64,000 nt of DNA from Citrus sinensis (lineage: Eukaryota; Streptophyta; Magnoliopsida; Sapindales; Rutaceae): assembly GCF_022201045.2 (NCBI RefSeq), contig NC_068560.1:31637501-31701500 (forward strand), read 5' to 3'. The notes below the pieces were generated by a model that saw only the letters and a list, made by a program, of their open reading frames with translations, did no database searches and had not been told where the DNA came from. The translations under genes and the position numbers were made by a program. This document shows, piece after piece, positions 13,234-24,683 of the stretch. Each line of letters starts with the position of its first letter. Position 1 is the stretch's first letter.

Positions 13234-13699
13234 GATGGTATTAGAAACTAATTCAAAGATAGCTTTTTTGAAGCCACAAACTCTAAATTTGTAATCTTGT
13301 AACTGTTTCTGATGACTTCGAGTAGCAAAACCATTTTAACTAGTGATGGTGGGTTTATATATTCTTTTTAAGGCTTAGTCATTTGGATGCTCTAAAGATT
13401 AATTTTTATCCTAAGCTCTCATATTAGAAGAGAATTCGAAATCAATCTGTCGTTGGAACTCGATTCAACAGTTTGACTATTTTCTCTAACGGTATGTGGA
13501 GTGTATTATCCACATATCTTCACACAGTATGGGTAATCCATCTAAAAAGTCCAATGCCTATGAACGACGTCGTTTACTAGTTCCTCCTAAGTCCCACTAC
13601 AAAACGGCCAAGGTGGAACTCAAGGCTCTCCTTATCCAAATTGTTCCAACAACACACCATCAGACTCGGTCTCTCCCAAACTCAAAGTGGATAGTGGCT

Positions 13700-15244
13700 A
13701 TGTCTCTTCTTCGTCTTTACTGTTGTTTCCCTTCAACCTCGTACTTGTACACTGAACCACAGCAACAACAATCACATGAAGCCCCTTTTGTATCCCTCCT
13801 CCAAAAACAGCAAAAACAACATTACAACTATTTTTTCCCTCTTTCTTCGTCTCCCTTTCATGCTTACACATTCCCAATTACCCCCAAAAAAGTTAGCCCT
13901 TTTGTTTTCCATTTCTCAGCCACCACTCAAGACCCATTTGTTGATTCTTCTTCTGCTGCTGCTGTAAATACTGAGCAACGGGAAGAAGAATATTCTAAGA
14001 CCAGATTGGTTGCCCAGAACGTTCCTTGGACTTCTACTCACGAAGACATTCGTGCTTTGTTTGAGCAGCACGGGACAGTTCTAGACGTTGAGGTTTCTTT
14101 TTACATTATCGGAGTTTATTTTCTGTTTTGTGATATGGGTTTTGGTTTTTGATTGGTTTGTTGATGGGGGTTTTTTGTTGTTTTGTTCTTGTGGTTTTAG
14201 CTTTCGATGCATTCGAAGAACAGGAACAGGGGTTTGGCTTTTGTCACGATGGGTTCCCCTGACGAGGCTACTGCTGCTCTCAATAATCTCGAATCGTATG
14301 TAAGCATATAAAAGTTTAATTCTTTAATGAGTTTTTCATGTTTTCGTAAAAATTTTGATGATTATATTGGAAATGCATTGAAGTGGAGTAATGATTAGAT
14401 GGCTTTAGTAATTTGGGACAACTCCCTGTTAATGTAGTTTAAAATAACTATGTAGCTTATTTATTTGTTTGTTTTATGGTTTTCAATTAAATTTTGTTGG
14501 CATATTTACAGTGAGGAAGTTAGTAAAGGGAATGAATATGATCGATGGAAAATAAATTTGATCTTCTTTATTTTCTTACCGACTATGCCTAGGCTTAATT
14601 TTTCTGTGTTTCATGCCATTTTTTCAACTTGGAAATGTTCTTCCTATGATTAGTTTTATTTTTATTTTTTAAGGAATTTGAGGGTCGTACTTTAAAGGTC
14701 AATTATGCAAAGATAAAAAAGAAGAATCCTTTCCCACCTGTTCAGCCAAAGCCATTTGCAACCTTCAACCTGTTCATAGCAAATCTGTCATTTGAAGCAA
14801 GAGCTAAAGATCTTAGGGAGTTCTTCATATCAGAAGGCTGGGATGTTGTTTCTGCTGAAGTTATTTTCCATGATAATCCAAGAAGGTCTGCTGGGTATGG
14901 ATTTGTGTCCTTCAAATCCAAGAAAGTGGCTGAGGCAGCTATTTCTGCTTTTCAAGGGAAGGTAATCATGTGTTTAGTGATTGCACTTAGTTATTTGTAC
15001 TTATAATATGTTTTTATTTTGCATTTATCGATACTTAGTTAATCTTGCTGTTTGAATAAGCTGGTTTTGAAGTGAAGAACTCTGAGAGGTGTTTGTCTTG
15101 CAGCTATTTATGGGACGACCTCTTCGAGTGGCTCCTAGTAGACAGTTTGCTAGACTTCAAACAAAAGAGGGTCTGCATTCTGACGAAACATCAGACGACT
15201 TGAACATTAATGCAGAGGAAGCAGACACGGCCGATGTAAGTTGA
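13700..15244 (+). CDS. Two-RRM RNA-binding protein, probably chloroplast (cpRNP-like)
   Basis: Four coding exons, 13700-14092, 14201-14299, 14674-14961 and 15104-15244, sum to 921 bp (306 aa). The frame is open 68 codons upstream, but MSLLRLYCCFPSTSYLYTEP begins a Ser/Pro/Gln-rich, acid-poor leader that looks like a chloroplast transit peptide, so this Met is preferred. RRM1 runs from about RLVAQNVPW to the RNP1 motif NRGLAFVTM and is split by intron 1. RRM2 has RNP2 LFIANL and RNP1 SAGYGFVSF. Between them is a basic linker (VNYAKIKKKNPFPP). The tail is acidic (SDETSDDLNINAEEAD). Proteins of this build bind plastid transcripts and help stability or editing; the exact target is unknown. The last codons read through a possible donor (GAT|GTAAGT): unspliced it ends Asp-Val-Ser-stop. 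Confidence 0.85.
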
Positions 15245-16026
15245 AAACGAACTGCTTCTGAGGGCACTTAAAATTCTTCATTTACTTGACTTGTAATTTT
15301 GCAGGTAAATTTTCTTATATTCACACAGATTTAAAAGATTTGTGATCATTAAGGCAAAAGAAAATGTTATATACAGCTATATTTTGTGCAATCTGGATGA
15401 TGAAGTACTTCTATGTGTTCCAGCATCATTGTGCTACTAACCAGCATCACTGTCAAAGTTTAAAAAAAAAAAAAAAAAAGATACTCATTTCTATGCATTG
15501 TGCCAACCCTGATATAAGTGTCATTTGATCTCAAGACTTGTACTCCTAGAAGCTCCACCTTTACCTGCTAAGACAGCTAGTACTATTGGCTTAACTGAAT
15601 GCACAATAAGATTCACATAATTCTAGCATACACGAAGAAAGTATTTGACAGTTATGAGGTATAGAATTCACATGCATGTAGACATTCCTTATCCTGAAGG
15701 CACCCGCTGGCGATAAAACTATGGACTTCAAGTCTCATTGTGGTCTTCAGTATCATCTCCTATTGGAATTCTGGCCGTGAACGTACGGTGAACATGCTGG
15801 TTTTCTAACTTCAGTGTGCTCCATGAACATTCTAGAGTGACTAAGGCCTGGCTTCTGACCCAGCTGTGACCAAACACTGGACATGAGAGAAATTTTGTTT
15901 GCGTTTCTCCTGCATATATCTTGTTAAATTTCCATGTCTTCAGTCCCTTGTTTAATTAAATGGTTTGACCACATCCAGTCATGTATTTTACTCCTGGTAG
16001 TCACAAAACCTGAGAAGAGATGGTTA

Positions 16027-16128
16027 AGGGTGCGATTGGCGGTGCAGCTGCTCCCCACCCTATATCCTAGGAGAATATCTCCTAGATTATAGGGTGGGGA
16101 GACGGCGCAGCTGCCCAAAACGCACACT
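16027..16128. mobile_element. Small hairpin MITE (about 100 bp)
   Basis: Two arms face each other around 16072: the left arm has GGGTGCGATTGGCGGTGCAG, then CTCCCCACCCTATA and CCTAGGAGA; the right arm has TCTCCTAG, TATAGGGTGGGGAG and GCAGCTGCCCAAAACGCACAC. Ends of the form GGGTGCG(T/A)TTGG with reverse complement at the other side are typical of short non-autonomous hAT or Harbinger-type elements. Possible TTA/TAA flanks fit a 3-bp target site, which would favour Harbinger, but the family is not settled. Confidence 0.7.
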
Positions 16129-17358
16129 AAATTCATTATATACATACAAATTTTTAAATTTTAAACCTTATTATCACCAAAGATGTCAAGCAGAACTGAA
16201 CAAGGAGTAGCGATTAGGAACATATGCCAACAGTTGTCTGTCAAGGGTCAACTTTTGTACATGCTGCTTCAACCACTTTTTGATACTGTGGGATAATTAC
16301 TCTTCCTCGCCCATGCATGGTGTCTGCATCTTGTGCTGCTTGAGTGTGATCGTCGTATCAATGGTGAATCAGGGAAAGTAGAGGCAAGTTAGTAAGAGAC
16401 CGCACTCGAACAAGTTTGTGAAGTCTCATCTAGGTGGGTTAGTCAACTTAAACCTGTTTTTGTATGTGCATTTTGTACTTAGGTTAGGGAGAAGTTGCTC
16501 CCCAGGAAATAAACCATGACTTAGAAAACGGTATAAATGTGACCTGGGATTTACATAAACTGAATTCTGTTCTATTTTATGCATCCTCTGTTACCACTTA
16601 CCAGTCAAAATCATTATACTCGAGCATGTTCAGAGCCCATAGCAAAAAGTCTCTTGTTTCTACGTGTCTCATCGCAAATCCTTGTGTATAGACTGCATAC
16701 GTGAAAAATTATTTTTATCTGTTTTATTATACTTGATCAAAGTAGACGAAGATAGTGTTTAACCAAGAAGCATTTTGAAGTGTTTTGTGAACATACTTTG
16801 ATATAGAGCCATTGTCAGGTAAGAATGCTATATAAAGGAAAAAAAAATCAGAAACTCATCATTCTTCATTAAATGCTTGAAAAAGGTGAAGGAATATTTG
16901 CTTTCCACTTTCCAGAAAAGTAGTGAGGCAGAAACCTACGGGACCCTTCTTAAATCGGCGTAGTTGGTAAACAGGTGCAGGAGTGGTTGGGCAGAAACAA
17001 TAGGACCCAAAACAGCCCAACTAAAACTCAAATCATCCAAATCTATAAGTACACCATGTCGATGTGATTCATGACTTTGTCGAGCTTGTCATGCGATGGG
17101 AGTGGGACCCTACGTACTTTGCCTTCACCCTTGTAATAATGAAACATTTTAATTTAATCCACTCATTGACTTGTCATCCTAATTCACCTGCTGATAATCA
17201 TGTCCATCACGACCTCTTGTACCATTTTTGTTGGGGGGGATGTTATGTATGAAAGTTGAGACGTTAAACTTTTGGGTGCTTTAGCGAATACAAGCAAAAA
17301 TGGAATTCAATAATAAATTGAAGACACTCAAGATTTTCTTAATATCACTTTAATTTAT

Positions 17359-18385
17359 GGGACATTGTTATTTTTCCACTAAAGTTTTTCTGACAAATTA
17401 AGTTAGTACTATAATTTGGTGAAAATTATATTTTATCACCAAACGCTTACCATGTTAGTATTTTATCACAATTATGTTAAAAATAAGTTAATTTTTAATG
17501 GAATATGAGTTGAGAGTCGATTTTGCCCTCGAGCATAAAAGACGATTTTATCATTTGAAAAGAAAGAATTACAAAAAAAGAAAATTTATCATTTATCCAC
17601 CAAAAGTTTTCTGACAAATTAATTCAGTACTAAGATTTTAAAAAAATTATATTTTACCACATAATATTTTAAGTTGTTATCATTTTATCACCAAAAACAT
17701 TAAAAATAATTAAATATTTAACCTAGAGTATAAAAACTATTTTTTCATTTGAAAAGAAAGAAATTACATAAGAGAAATTATCCTATAAAAGTAGCCGTTA
17801 TATTACAAAATCAATTACTTTTTTTTTTTATCATATAAACATGTTGTGCATTCAAATATCAAATTCTAAGTAATATAAACCAAACACTTCAGTTTTAATA
17901 ATATCTTTCAACACCAGCAACCCTAAGCTATTTCAAACACTACAATGGTAACCAAATACTCCAAATTTAATACTTCATCATTCAACAATTGTGTTAATGT
18001 TTTGACTTCAACATGAAATTTCCTAAATGCACTTATGATATTATAAAATTTTTTCTTGTGTTAATGTTTTGGTAATAAAGTGATAATAGCTTAAACATTA
18101 GGTAGTAAAATATAGATTTTAAAAAAATTTAGCACTAAATTGATATTTCAGCAAACTTCTAATGGACAAATGATAATATCTCTTTTACAATTAGACTGTG
18201 TGTTTTGACTTTAACACAAAATTCTTTAAATACTCTTATGACATCAGTAAATTTTTAACTGTGTTAACGAAATGACGAAATTATACTAACAACGTAAATA
18301 TTTGGTGCTAAAATATAATTTTCACCAAATCATAGTACTAATTTAATGTGTCAAAAAAATTTTGGTGGAAAAATTATAGTATCCC
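17359..18385. mobile_element. Non-autonomous TIR element, MULE-type, with 9-bp TSD
   Basis: The element begins GGGACATTGTTATTTTTCCA and ends TGGAAAAATTATAGTATCCC, inverted repeats that stay alignable for more than 100 bp (for example AATTTGGTGAAAATTATATT on the left and its near-complement on the right). It is flanked by the identical nonamer TTAATTTAT at 17350-17358 and 18386-18394. A 9-bp duplication with long inverted repeats is the mark of Mutator-like elements. A second, inner pair of related arms lies at about 17582-17720 and 18060-18185. No coding sequence is seen inside, so it would need a transposase from elsewhere. Confidence 0.85.
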
Positions 18386-19173
18386 TTAATTTATTGATTT
18401 CACGTCACTAAAAGATGCTAATAGGCATAGCTCCTTTCCTTCATTCCACTCTGCATAGTATTCGCTAAACTCGAGGAGTTTCTCTATAATAAAAAGCATC
18501 TTTTTGGCTAGTCCAAAAGAATTAATAGTATTTGAAAAAGGAATACAAATTTCCCTGAATACATTGAGTAGGCATTAAGTCAGTAACTTCTCTGTCTCCA
18601 TAATAAAATCAAGCCTATATACTGAGTTGTGATGTTCATAGACTCCTAAATTTGACAAATTTTCATCTTTTTTGAAGAATTACCAATCCTACTAGAATAT
18701 CAGCATCACATGAACAAGAACTTACTTCATTTACAATCCATCATTCAAATAGAGACAAATAAGGGACAACTAACAAGAATATCACTTGTAAATTTTAAAG
18801 CCATTAATAAGACATGCTTTTTTGGTGCCTCCTAATGCTTATATGAACTGGCAGCTGTCCGCTATAAACACATTATTGATAACAGGAAGAATCATTCAAT
18901 GCAACAACCATTTCTATCTAATTGAAGCAATTAGAAGAAACAGAGAAGAAAGAATCCACTTCGTATTGTATTAGGTATGGAGTTCGGTTGAAGTAATACT
19001 CATGAGATAAAGTCCTTTTCCGAATTTCAGAGATCACATGATAATTAAGTGGACCAAACTTTATTTACACCAATCCCTCTACATCATTATATAAACAACC
19101 CCTTCTCCTTCTAACAACTATCCACCAAGCATCTTCCAATTATTTTGCTTTCTCTTTATATATCTCTCTTAAA

Positions 19174-19828
19174 ATGGCAGGAGTTTTCTCTGGGTTGGTT
19201 GTTTGTGCAGTTTTAGTCTTTTGTGTGGTGGTTCCAAGCTTTGCTACAGTTTACAATGTAGGAGAGTCCTCAGGCTGGACAATGGGTACTGACTATAGCA
19301 CTTGGACCAGTGGCAAGACATTTGCTGTTGGTGACAGCCTTGGTGAGTTAATTTCATCAAGCGTTTGATGTGTTCCTTATCCTTAACATGGCTATACAAA
19401 CTTATAATGTTGAATTTTGTTTGATAGTTTTCAACTATGGAAGTGGGCACACTGTTGATGAAGTGAGTGGTAGTGACTACAACTCATGCACCGTGGGAAA
19501 TGCAATCACATCAGACAGTTCAGGTGCCACCACCATCACTCTAAAGACTGCCGGAACACACTACTTCATTTGTGGTGTCCCTGGTCACTGCGGCAGCGGC
19601 ATGAAGCTTGCCGTCACTGTGGGATCAGGGTCACCAACCGCTTCTCCATCAGGCTCAGGTTCATCATCTACAGGTGGCTCTGGCGGTTCTTCGCTGCCTT
19701 CTGGCCGCAATACGACAACCACCAAAACTTCACCTTATACACCTGATTTATCTTCGGGGGCTAATTTCTCTCCATTTGTTGCTCTAGGAATTACTTGTGT
19801 TGCATTCTTCATGTTGGTTCTCTCATAA
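19174..19828 (+). CDS. Phytocyanin, uclacyanin type (GPI-anchored blue copper protein)
   Basis: Two exons, 19174-19342 and 19428-19828, give 189 aa; an intron at this place is usual in phytocyanin genes. An N-terminal signal peptide ([16 protein letters not shown]) precedes the plastocyanin-like domain starting [12 protein letters not shown]. The type I copper ligands can be assigned: His in GSGHTVDEV, then Cys and His in [10 protein letters not shown] and Met in GSGMK. Met as axial ligand places it with uclacyanins rather than stellacyanins, which use Gln. The disulfide Cys pair is NSCTV and GHC. A Ser/Gly/Pro/Thr-rich linker with likely arabinogalactan glycosylation sites follows, and a hydrophobic C-terminus ([17 protein letters not shown]) fits a GPI-anchor signal. 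Expected at the cell surface in redox or wall processes; no specific role can be read from sequence. Confidence 0.93.
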
Positions 19829-20985
19829 GCTTCTCCTTGCTGATGACCAGGATAGAGGCAGTGCTTTTTCTCCTTTACGTTATGCATTTCTAGTTTGTAT
19901 TCATGAGGCCTGGTTTTATCAATTAGTAGGTTGTTTCCTTGAAAAAAAACAAAAATTATGCGTGTGTTATTATTATAGGGCCATAGCTTTTCTGTTCACA
20001 ATCACAGGGGATTTGATCCTCAATATTATGAATCAGATTCTCACTTTTGTTTGCCTTTAAGGTGCGATGATAAGAATATCAAGTATCAGTGGGTATGCAG
20101 TCGTGACCCATTACCTTCAAAACAAAAATGGTACTTACCAGACGCTTCAGATGTTGAAGAAGCAGTTGGTACACCAAAAAGAAAAAGAAAATTTCATTGG
20201 AAAGAAGTCTAACACAGTTGGACTGTTGACACATGACGAACATATGGATAAGGCAATTCATAGTTAAACTTACATAAATTTTAATTTTTGACACACGCAT
20301 ATAAATCTATAACTAGACTGTTCCCCTCCTGTTCCCACCTCCAGCAAAATTTACACATACTTGCGCGTTTTTGGCTCAAGAAAAAACAAAAGAGCTTTGT
20401 TTATCTCAATGTCTTGTGTATTTCTTGTCTTGGATTTCAGTTTGTTTCCGTTCACAACTCCATTACCGTAAGTAACAGTACGACAACTAACTCGTAACTC
20501 AATTCAATAACATCTTCGCACCGGGAAAATCACGATTCTTCATGCCGGCATACTTCAAGGAATTTTATACCACATGTCGGTTCCTACACTGATTAATTTA
20601 CGAGGAATCGGATATCAATTTAAATTTTGTGCGACTTGTCATACAGGTTTGACGCCACAATAAAACAATTACAAGTGACGGTCATCTTATAAACATTGTA
20701 CTACATGTCAGTTTTAAATATTATTACAATACGACAACTATGCTAATTCTTAAAATTTTGCATATATCATCCTAAGATTCTACTTCAAGGTCGTTGCTGA
20801 TCTTCGAAAGTAATACGGCAAGTAGGTTTTGTCATTTTTTATTGTACGACTTGTCATAGTAAAGAAAACCCAGACGAACTTCGGAACTTGCTAAGTTTTT
20901 CTTCCCCGTTCGGCAATCAGTGAATCACAAAACAGTAATAATAAGAGTAGTGAAAACACAGAAATGGAAAACCAAAGGTTCCAAA
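19829..20985. other. Intergenic between phytocyanin and phosphoesterase genes
   Basis: Holds the phytocyanin 3' flank, then from about 20470 to 20870 a cluster of short related motifs around CGACTTGTCA, CGACAACT and ACATGTC(G/A)GT in both orientations, suggestive of transposon subterminal repeats. No gene is recognised. Confidence 0.45.
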
Positions 20986-23464
20986 ATGCGGGGAATTGCA
21001 TGGATTTCACTGTTGCCTCTCATCATAGTCACGTCTCTGATCATCTACGACGAGTGGGTTTCCACTCCTTCTTGCAAAATCATGCCTTCCGCGGATCCTA
21101 ATGATTACGAACCGGGTCCAAATTCGGGTTCGGGGGTTGATCTGAAGGTTATGATGGTTGCTAATTTGTTACTGGTCGGGTCGGATTCCGGTTTCGTCGA
21201 CCGCCATTTTAGAGACTATTACATGGCCAAATTTTTCAGAGTAAGTTGGCAAATCTGCTTATATATTAATATATTTATATGCAAAGAAGCTTTGTTTGCA
21301 TTAATTTCACATTTTATCTTATGAGCTGAGGCTGGAAGCAAAAATGAATTTAGTGTCATTGAAAGCATTATATGCTTCAGGACGTATGTTTGATATTCGT
21401 TCTAAAAACAATTACATAAAGCTGCTATTGGAGCACATGCATATAGGAGAATGAGAAATGGCTGTCAAGATTGGATTTGTTCAATGTGAATGTGTTACCT
21501 TGATATTCCTTGTTATTTTACTAAAATAAAGCATCTGTTATTGTTATACGTGACGCAGAAATCTTTTCATACTCTGAACCCTGATATGCTGCTAGTCTTG
21601 GGAGATGTTTCCGCAAAAGGGTCAGAGTTGACGAGAAGTGATTGGTTGCCTGTGCTAGATCGATTTCATCAGATGTTGGGAACCTTTCTTGGTGTTCCTT
21701 TTCATGTGCTTTTAGGTGATAGGGATGTAGGAGAATGCAGTGGACTTGACACTGGGTCTGTCGATTGGATAGCTGGGAACTTTCCTGGTCTGGATTCATC
21801 TGGTTGCGGTGCATTTGAAATTAGCAATATCAGCTTTCTCTCTCTTAATGCTGTGGCGTTGCTCTGTGGCAATAATAAACTAAGGTTTAGTGTTGAAAAG
21901 GTTATAGAGACAGAGAGTATAGATCTTAGAATGGAAGCCAAAGGCTCAGCTGAAGCAGTTCATGACTTCAGTAATTTTGCTTGGAGAGAAAAAGCTATGT
22001 CTTCCAAGTCTGGTCCTGTCTTATTACTTCATTTTCCTTTGCACCGAACAATGGAAAGTCAGTGTGGATCACAGATTTCAAATACACGTGAAAAAAGGTA
22101 GCTATGCATCCCTGTAATCCATCATCACTGTTTTATAAGATTGATTTCCATAATGTAGATAAGTACTTAAGCTCAGTTTTCAACATTAACAATGCATATT
22201 TGTGTGGGTAGTCGAGGGCATGCTATGAAACCTGTTATGTCAAAGTTGGGTAGGAAGGGCTAGGTCATTTGACTTAGGCCTGAATCCTCATGTTTATCTA
22301 TTTTATTGATCTATGGTTTTTTGTTTTTTAATTTTAACTCTTGTTTTGATTTGTTTTCTTAAAGAAGTTGTAGGAACTGGAAAATTATATTTGTGTTCAG
22401 TAATTTGCATCAGTGTGGCATTAGTTCATCTTGCCGCTTGAAATTCTGATTCATGTGCTTGATTTTATGTTCTGAACTTGCTCGGTATCAGTGATGCATC
22501 GTATTTCTGTTGAATTTATTCTTTCAGGGGGTTCTCTGAACCTGGACCCTATGGTTTACTGCACGCCGTCCCCCTCAATGCTACAGAATACATTTTCCAG
22601 GCTCTCAAGCCAAAGTAAGTCCATGTTCTTTTTTCCCAGTATATGTGGATGATTTAATAGGTACTTCACTGCTTTTTATAGATTCTAAAAAGCGCTTACA
22701 TGTGCAAACTGATGTAGGACAGAAAATGAACAAAAGAAGACTGAAGAAATTAATTAAGATTTAGTAGAATAAAGTGAAAGAGGAGAGAAGGCAAAATAAT
22801 CAATTATCAATGATTAATTGATGTTTTAGCTTTGTCGTAGAAACATTATGATGAACATACAGTATTCTACCTGATCCAAGTTTTTGGTCATCAGTCTTTG
22901 TTAGACAAACACAAATCAAACATAATAGGACCCAATGAATCCTCAAAGGCATAGGATAGTGTGAATTGGACAGAGGTTTGCTCCAATCTTGCTAATTCTA
23001 ATATCACAGATCCAATATATAACAATTTTTATCTAAATATCTTGTAATCTTTAAGGCTCTTTTCTCTTCATTGTAAAGTTGCTTAGTGGTGTAATAAATG
23101 ACGTTGCTGCCTTTAGTTACAATGCTTCTTCTTAGCACAATTTCTTTCTCCAATCTGTTGGTTTATTAATGCACTTTTTCCCTATGTTTACAGGATTATT
23201 TTCAGTGCCCACGCCCATGAATTTTGTGACTACACACACTCAGATGGAACTCGCGAAGTAACTGTCTCAGCCATGACCTGGAAGGCAAGGGATGATCCAG
23301 GTTTTGTCATTGCAAATTTCCATGGGAACGGAAGGGGAGTTAGTGTCAGCTATTGCTCTCTTGCTAGAGAATCTCATTTGCTAATCGCCTATGGTTTTGT
23401 TCTAATTTCGTTACTGTCGATAATGCTCGTGGCAAATATAACTCAATTGAGACGTTCAAGATGA
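20986..23464 (+). CDS. Metallophosphoesterase-like membrane protein (Cdc1/PGAP5 family)
   Basis: Four exons (20986-21240, 21559-22097, 22528-22614, 23194-23464) give 383 aa. The start MRGIAWISLLPLIIVTS provides an N-terminal signal anchor; a second hydrophobic helix (LIAYGFVLISLLSIMLVAN) and a basic tail (QLRRSR) end the protein, a two-membrane-segment layout shared with yeast Cdc1/Ted1 and animal PGAP5, which trim ethanolamine phosphate from GPI anchors in the ER or Golgi. Luminal phosphoesterase motifs are recognisable but altered: the usual Asp-x-His near the start of the domain reads VANLLLVG, the GDxxxxG motif is present (VLGDVSAKGSEL), the usual GNH(D/E) reads LGDRDVG, and the late metal-binding pair is HFPLH and SAHAHEFC. 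Family membership is well supported; catalytic activity is doubtful. It is the only copy seen here and its neighbours are unrelated. Confidence 0.82.
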
Positions 23465-23631
23465 TGATTTTGGAATACCTCCAGAGTCATAACGTGTTGT
23501 GCACTACTTTTTGTAAAAAAATTTGCTGTATCGTTGATGACGCTACACTTTTCATTCTTTCCACTATGAGAAAGAATTCTCGTGTGTTTGTGTGTTGGGG
23601 GTTGATTCTTTCTTTCTTTCTTTCCTTTAAT

Positions 23632-23654
23632 TATATATATATATATATATATAT
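23632..23654. repeat. (TA)n microsatellite
   Basis: About 11 TA units after a TTTC run, downstream of the phosphoesterase stop codon and probably within its 3' UTR or just after it. Confidence 0.9.
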
Positions 23655-23819
23655 CAATTTTATAGAAGAAGTTCCATATAAGGTTCGGTGGTGAATTAAG
23701 ATCACCTAAACTCTTTTTAAAAATAAAAAAATAATAATAAATAAATAGACAAACAAACCCTAGCCTAAACTAAATGCTTTGATTTGTGGGCAAACTAGAT
23801 TTGGGCATAATTATTGAAA

Positions 23820-24683
23820 GAGTTTGACTATTAGCACCCCTTAATTGATCTTATAAAATCCATGTTATATTGTAATTACATTTAAAGACAATACAAAAAG
23901 AATTAACTGTTCATATTTTTTTCTCTTTTTTAGTCTCACCTATACAATTAGTTTGCACAATCTTAAAACAACAATCATTTTTTCTTTGTTTTTTTATATG
24001 AATTATTTTTAATTTTAGAAAGCTAAAGTTTTTTAGTTTTGTAGAGAGAGAAAGTTTGAGAAGAATAGAGATATCAAAACTGCATTTTTTTTTGGTGTAA
24101 AAGAGATTATTAAAAAAAATCTTAAAAGGAGTATTTTAAATTAAACAAAGCAAGGAAGATACAACAGAATTTGCAATTTCTACAGAAGCTTCTTCTAACC
24201 ACTCCAGTGTTCAAGAAGGGAAATTACAATTTTAGTTGTAATTGTATATGCTTAATAATAACTTCATTTTTAGTTGTGAAGTTGCTAATTTCATCTACAA
24301 TTCAGCATCTTTAGCCATTTTGACTCTTCCTAAAACCGCTTCTAATTCTACAAATTCTACATTATTAGTACAAAATTTCCTGCAAACTAATGCCGCCATA
24401 AATTTAAACTCTCCTTGACCAGTGGCTAAAATTCCAATTTCCGCTAAATCTTCTATACCATTTACAGTAACATCTATACTTAGTTTGTACTAATTTTTTT
24501 TTTTTTGGGGGAAATCATTGCATTTCATCGCAAAAGTATTTTAAGTGTGAGAAAATAATTGTAAATTGAAAGATTTTTAAATGGGAAAGAGAGGTTCTTT
24601 AAAAAAGGGTATTTTTAACAACTGAAGTATAATTGAAATATGGATTTTAATAGGATCTTGAAGGGGTGCCAATAATCCAACTC
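23820..24683. mobile_element. MULE-type non-autonomous element with captured sequence, 9-bp TSD
   Basis: Left end GAGTTTGACTATTAGCACCC and right end GGGTGCCAATAATCCAACTC are imperfect inverted repeats that extend for about 60 bp (TAAAATCCAT... against ATGGATTTTA). The identical nonamer TTATTGAAA flanks the element at 23811-23819 and 24684-24692, as expected for Mutator-like insertion. The 864-bp interior carries an open segment on the minus strand that resembles an RNase H-like domain, so it may be a gene-fragment carrier (Pack-MULE). No transposase is encoded. Confidence 0.85.
24298..24489 (-). pseudogene. RNase H-like (RVT_3-type) domain fragment
   Basis: A 64-codon open stretch without a clear start, bounded by stop codons. 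It includes SIDVTVNGIEDLAEIGILA, GEFKFMAALV and VELEAVLGRVKMAKDAEL. The order of an Asp-containing first strand, a G(I/V)G turn, a GEF...AAL hairpin and a helix with E(L)EA followed by AK is that of the plant RVT_3 RNase H-like fold, found in LINE-type elements and in many orphan host genes. Frame-disrupting stops follow. A possible continuation in another frame, WLEEASVEIANSVVSSLLCL near 24135-24205, fits the tail of such proteins. It sits wholly inside the MULE-type element, so capture is the likely origin. Confidence 0.5.

Larger units (their letters stand above)
15245..19173. other. Intergenic region with mobile-element remnants
   Basis: No gene is recognised over 3.9 kb. It contains the 3' flank of the RRM gene, a hairpin MITE near 16.03-16.13 kb, a 1.03-kb TIR element at 17.36-18.39 kb (listed separately), and the phytocyanin promoter, which ends in TATATAAACAACC at about 19088. 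Confidence 0.5.
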
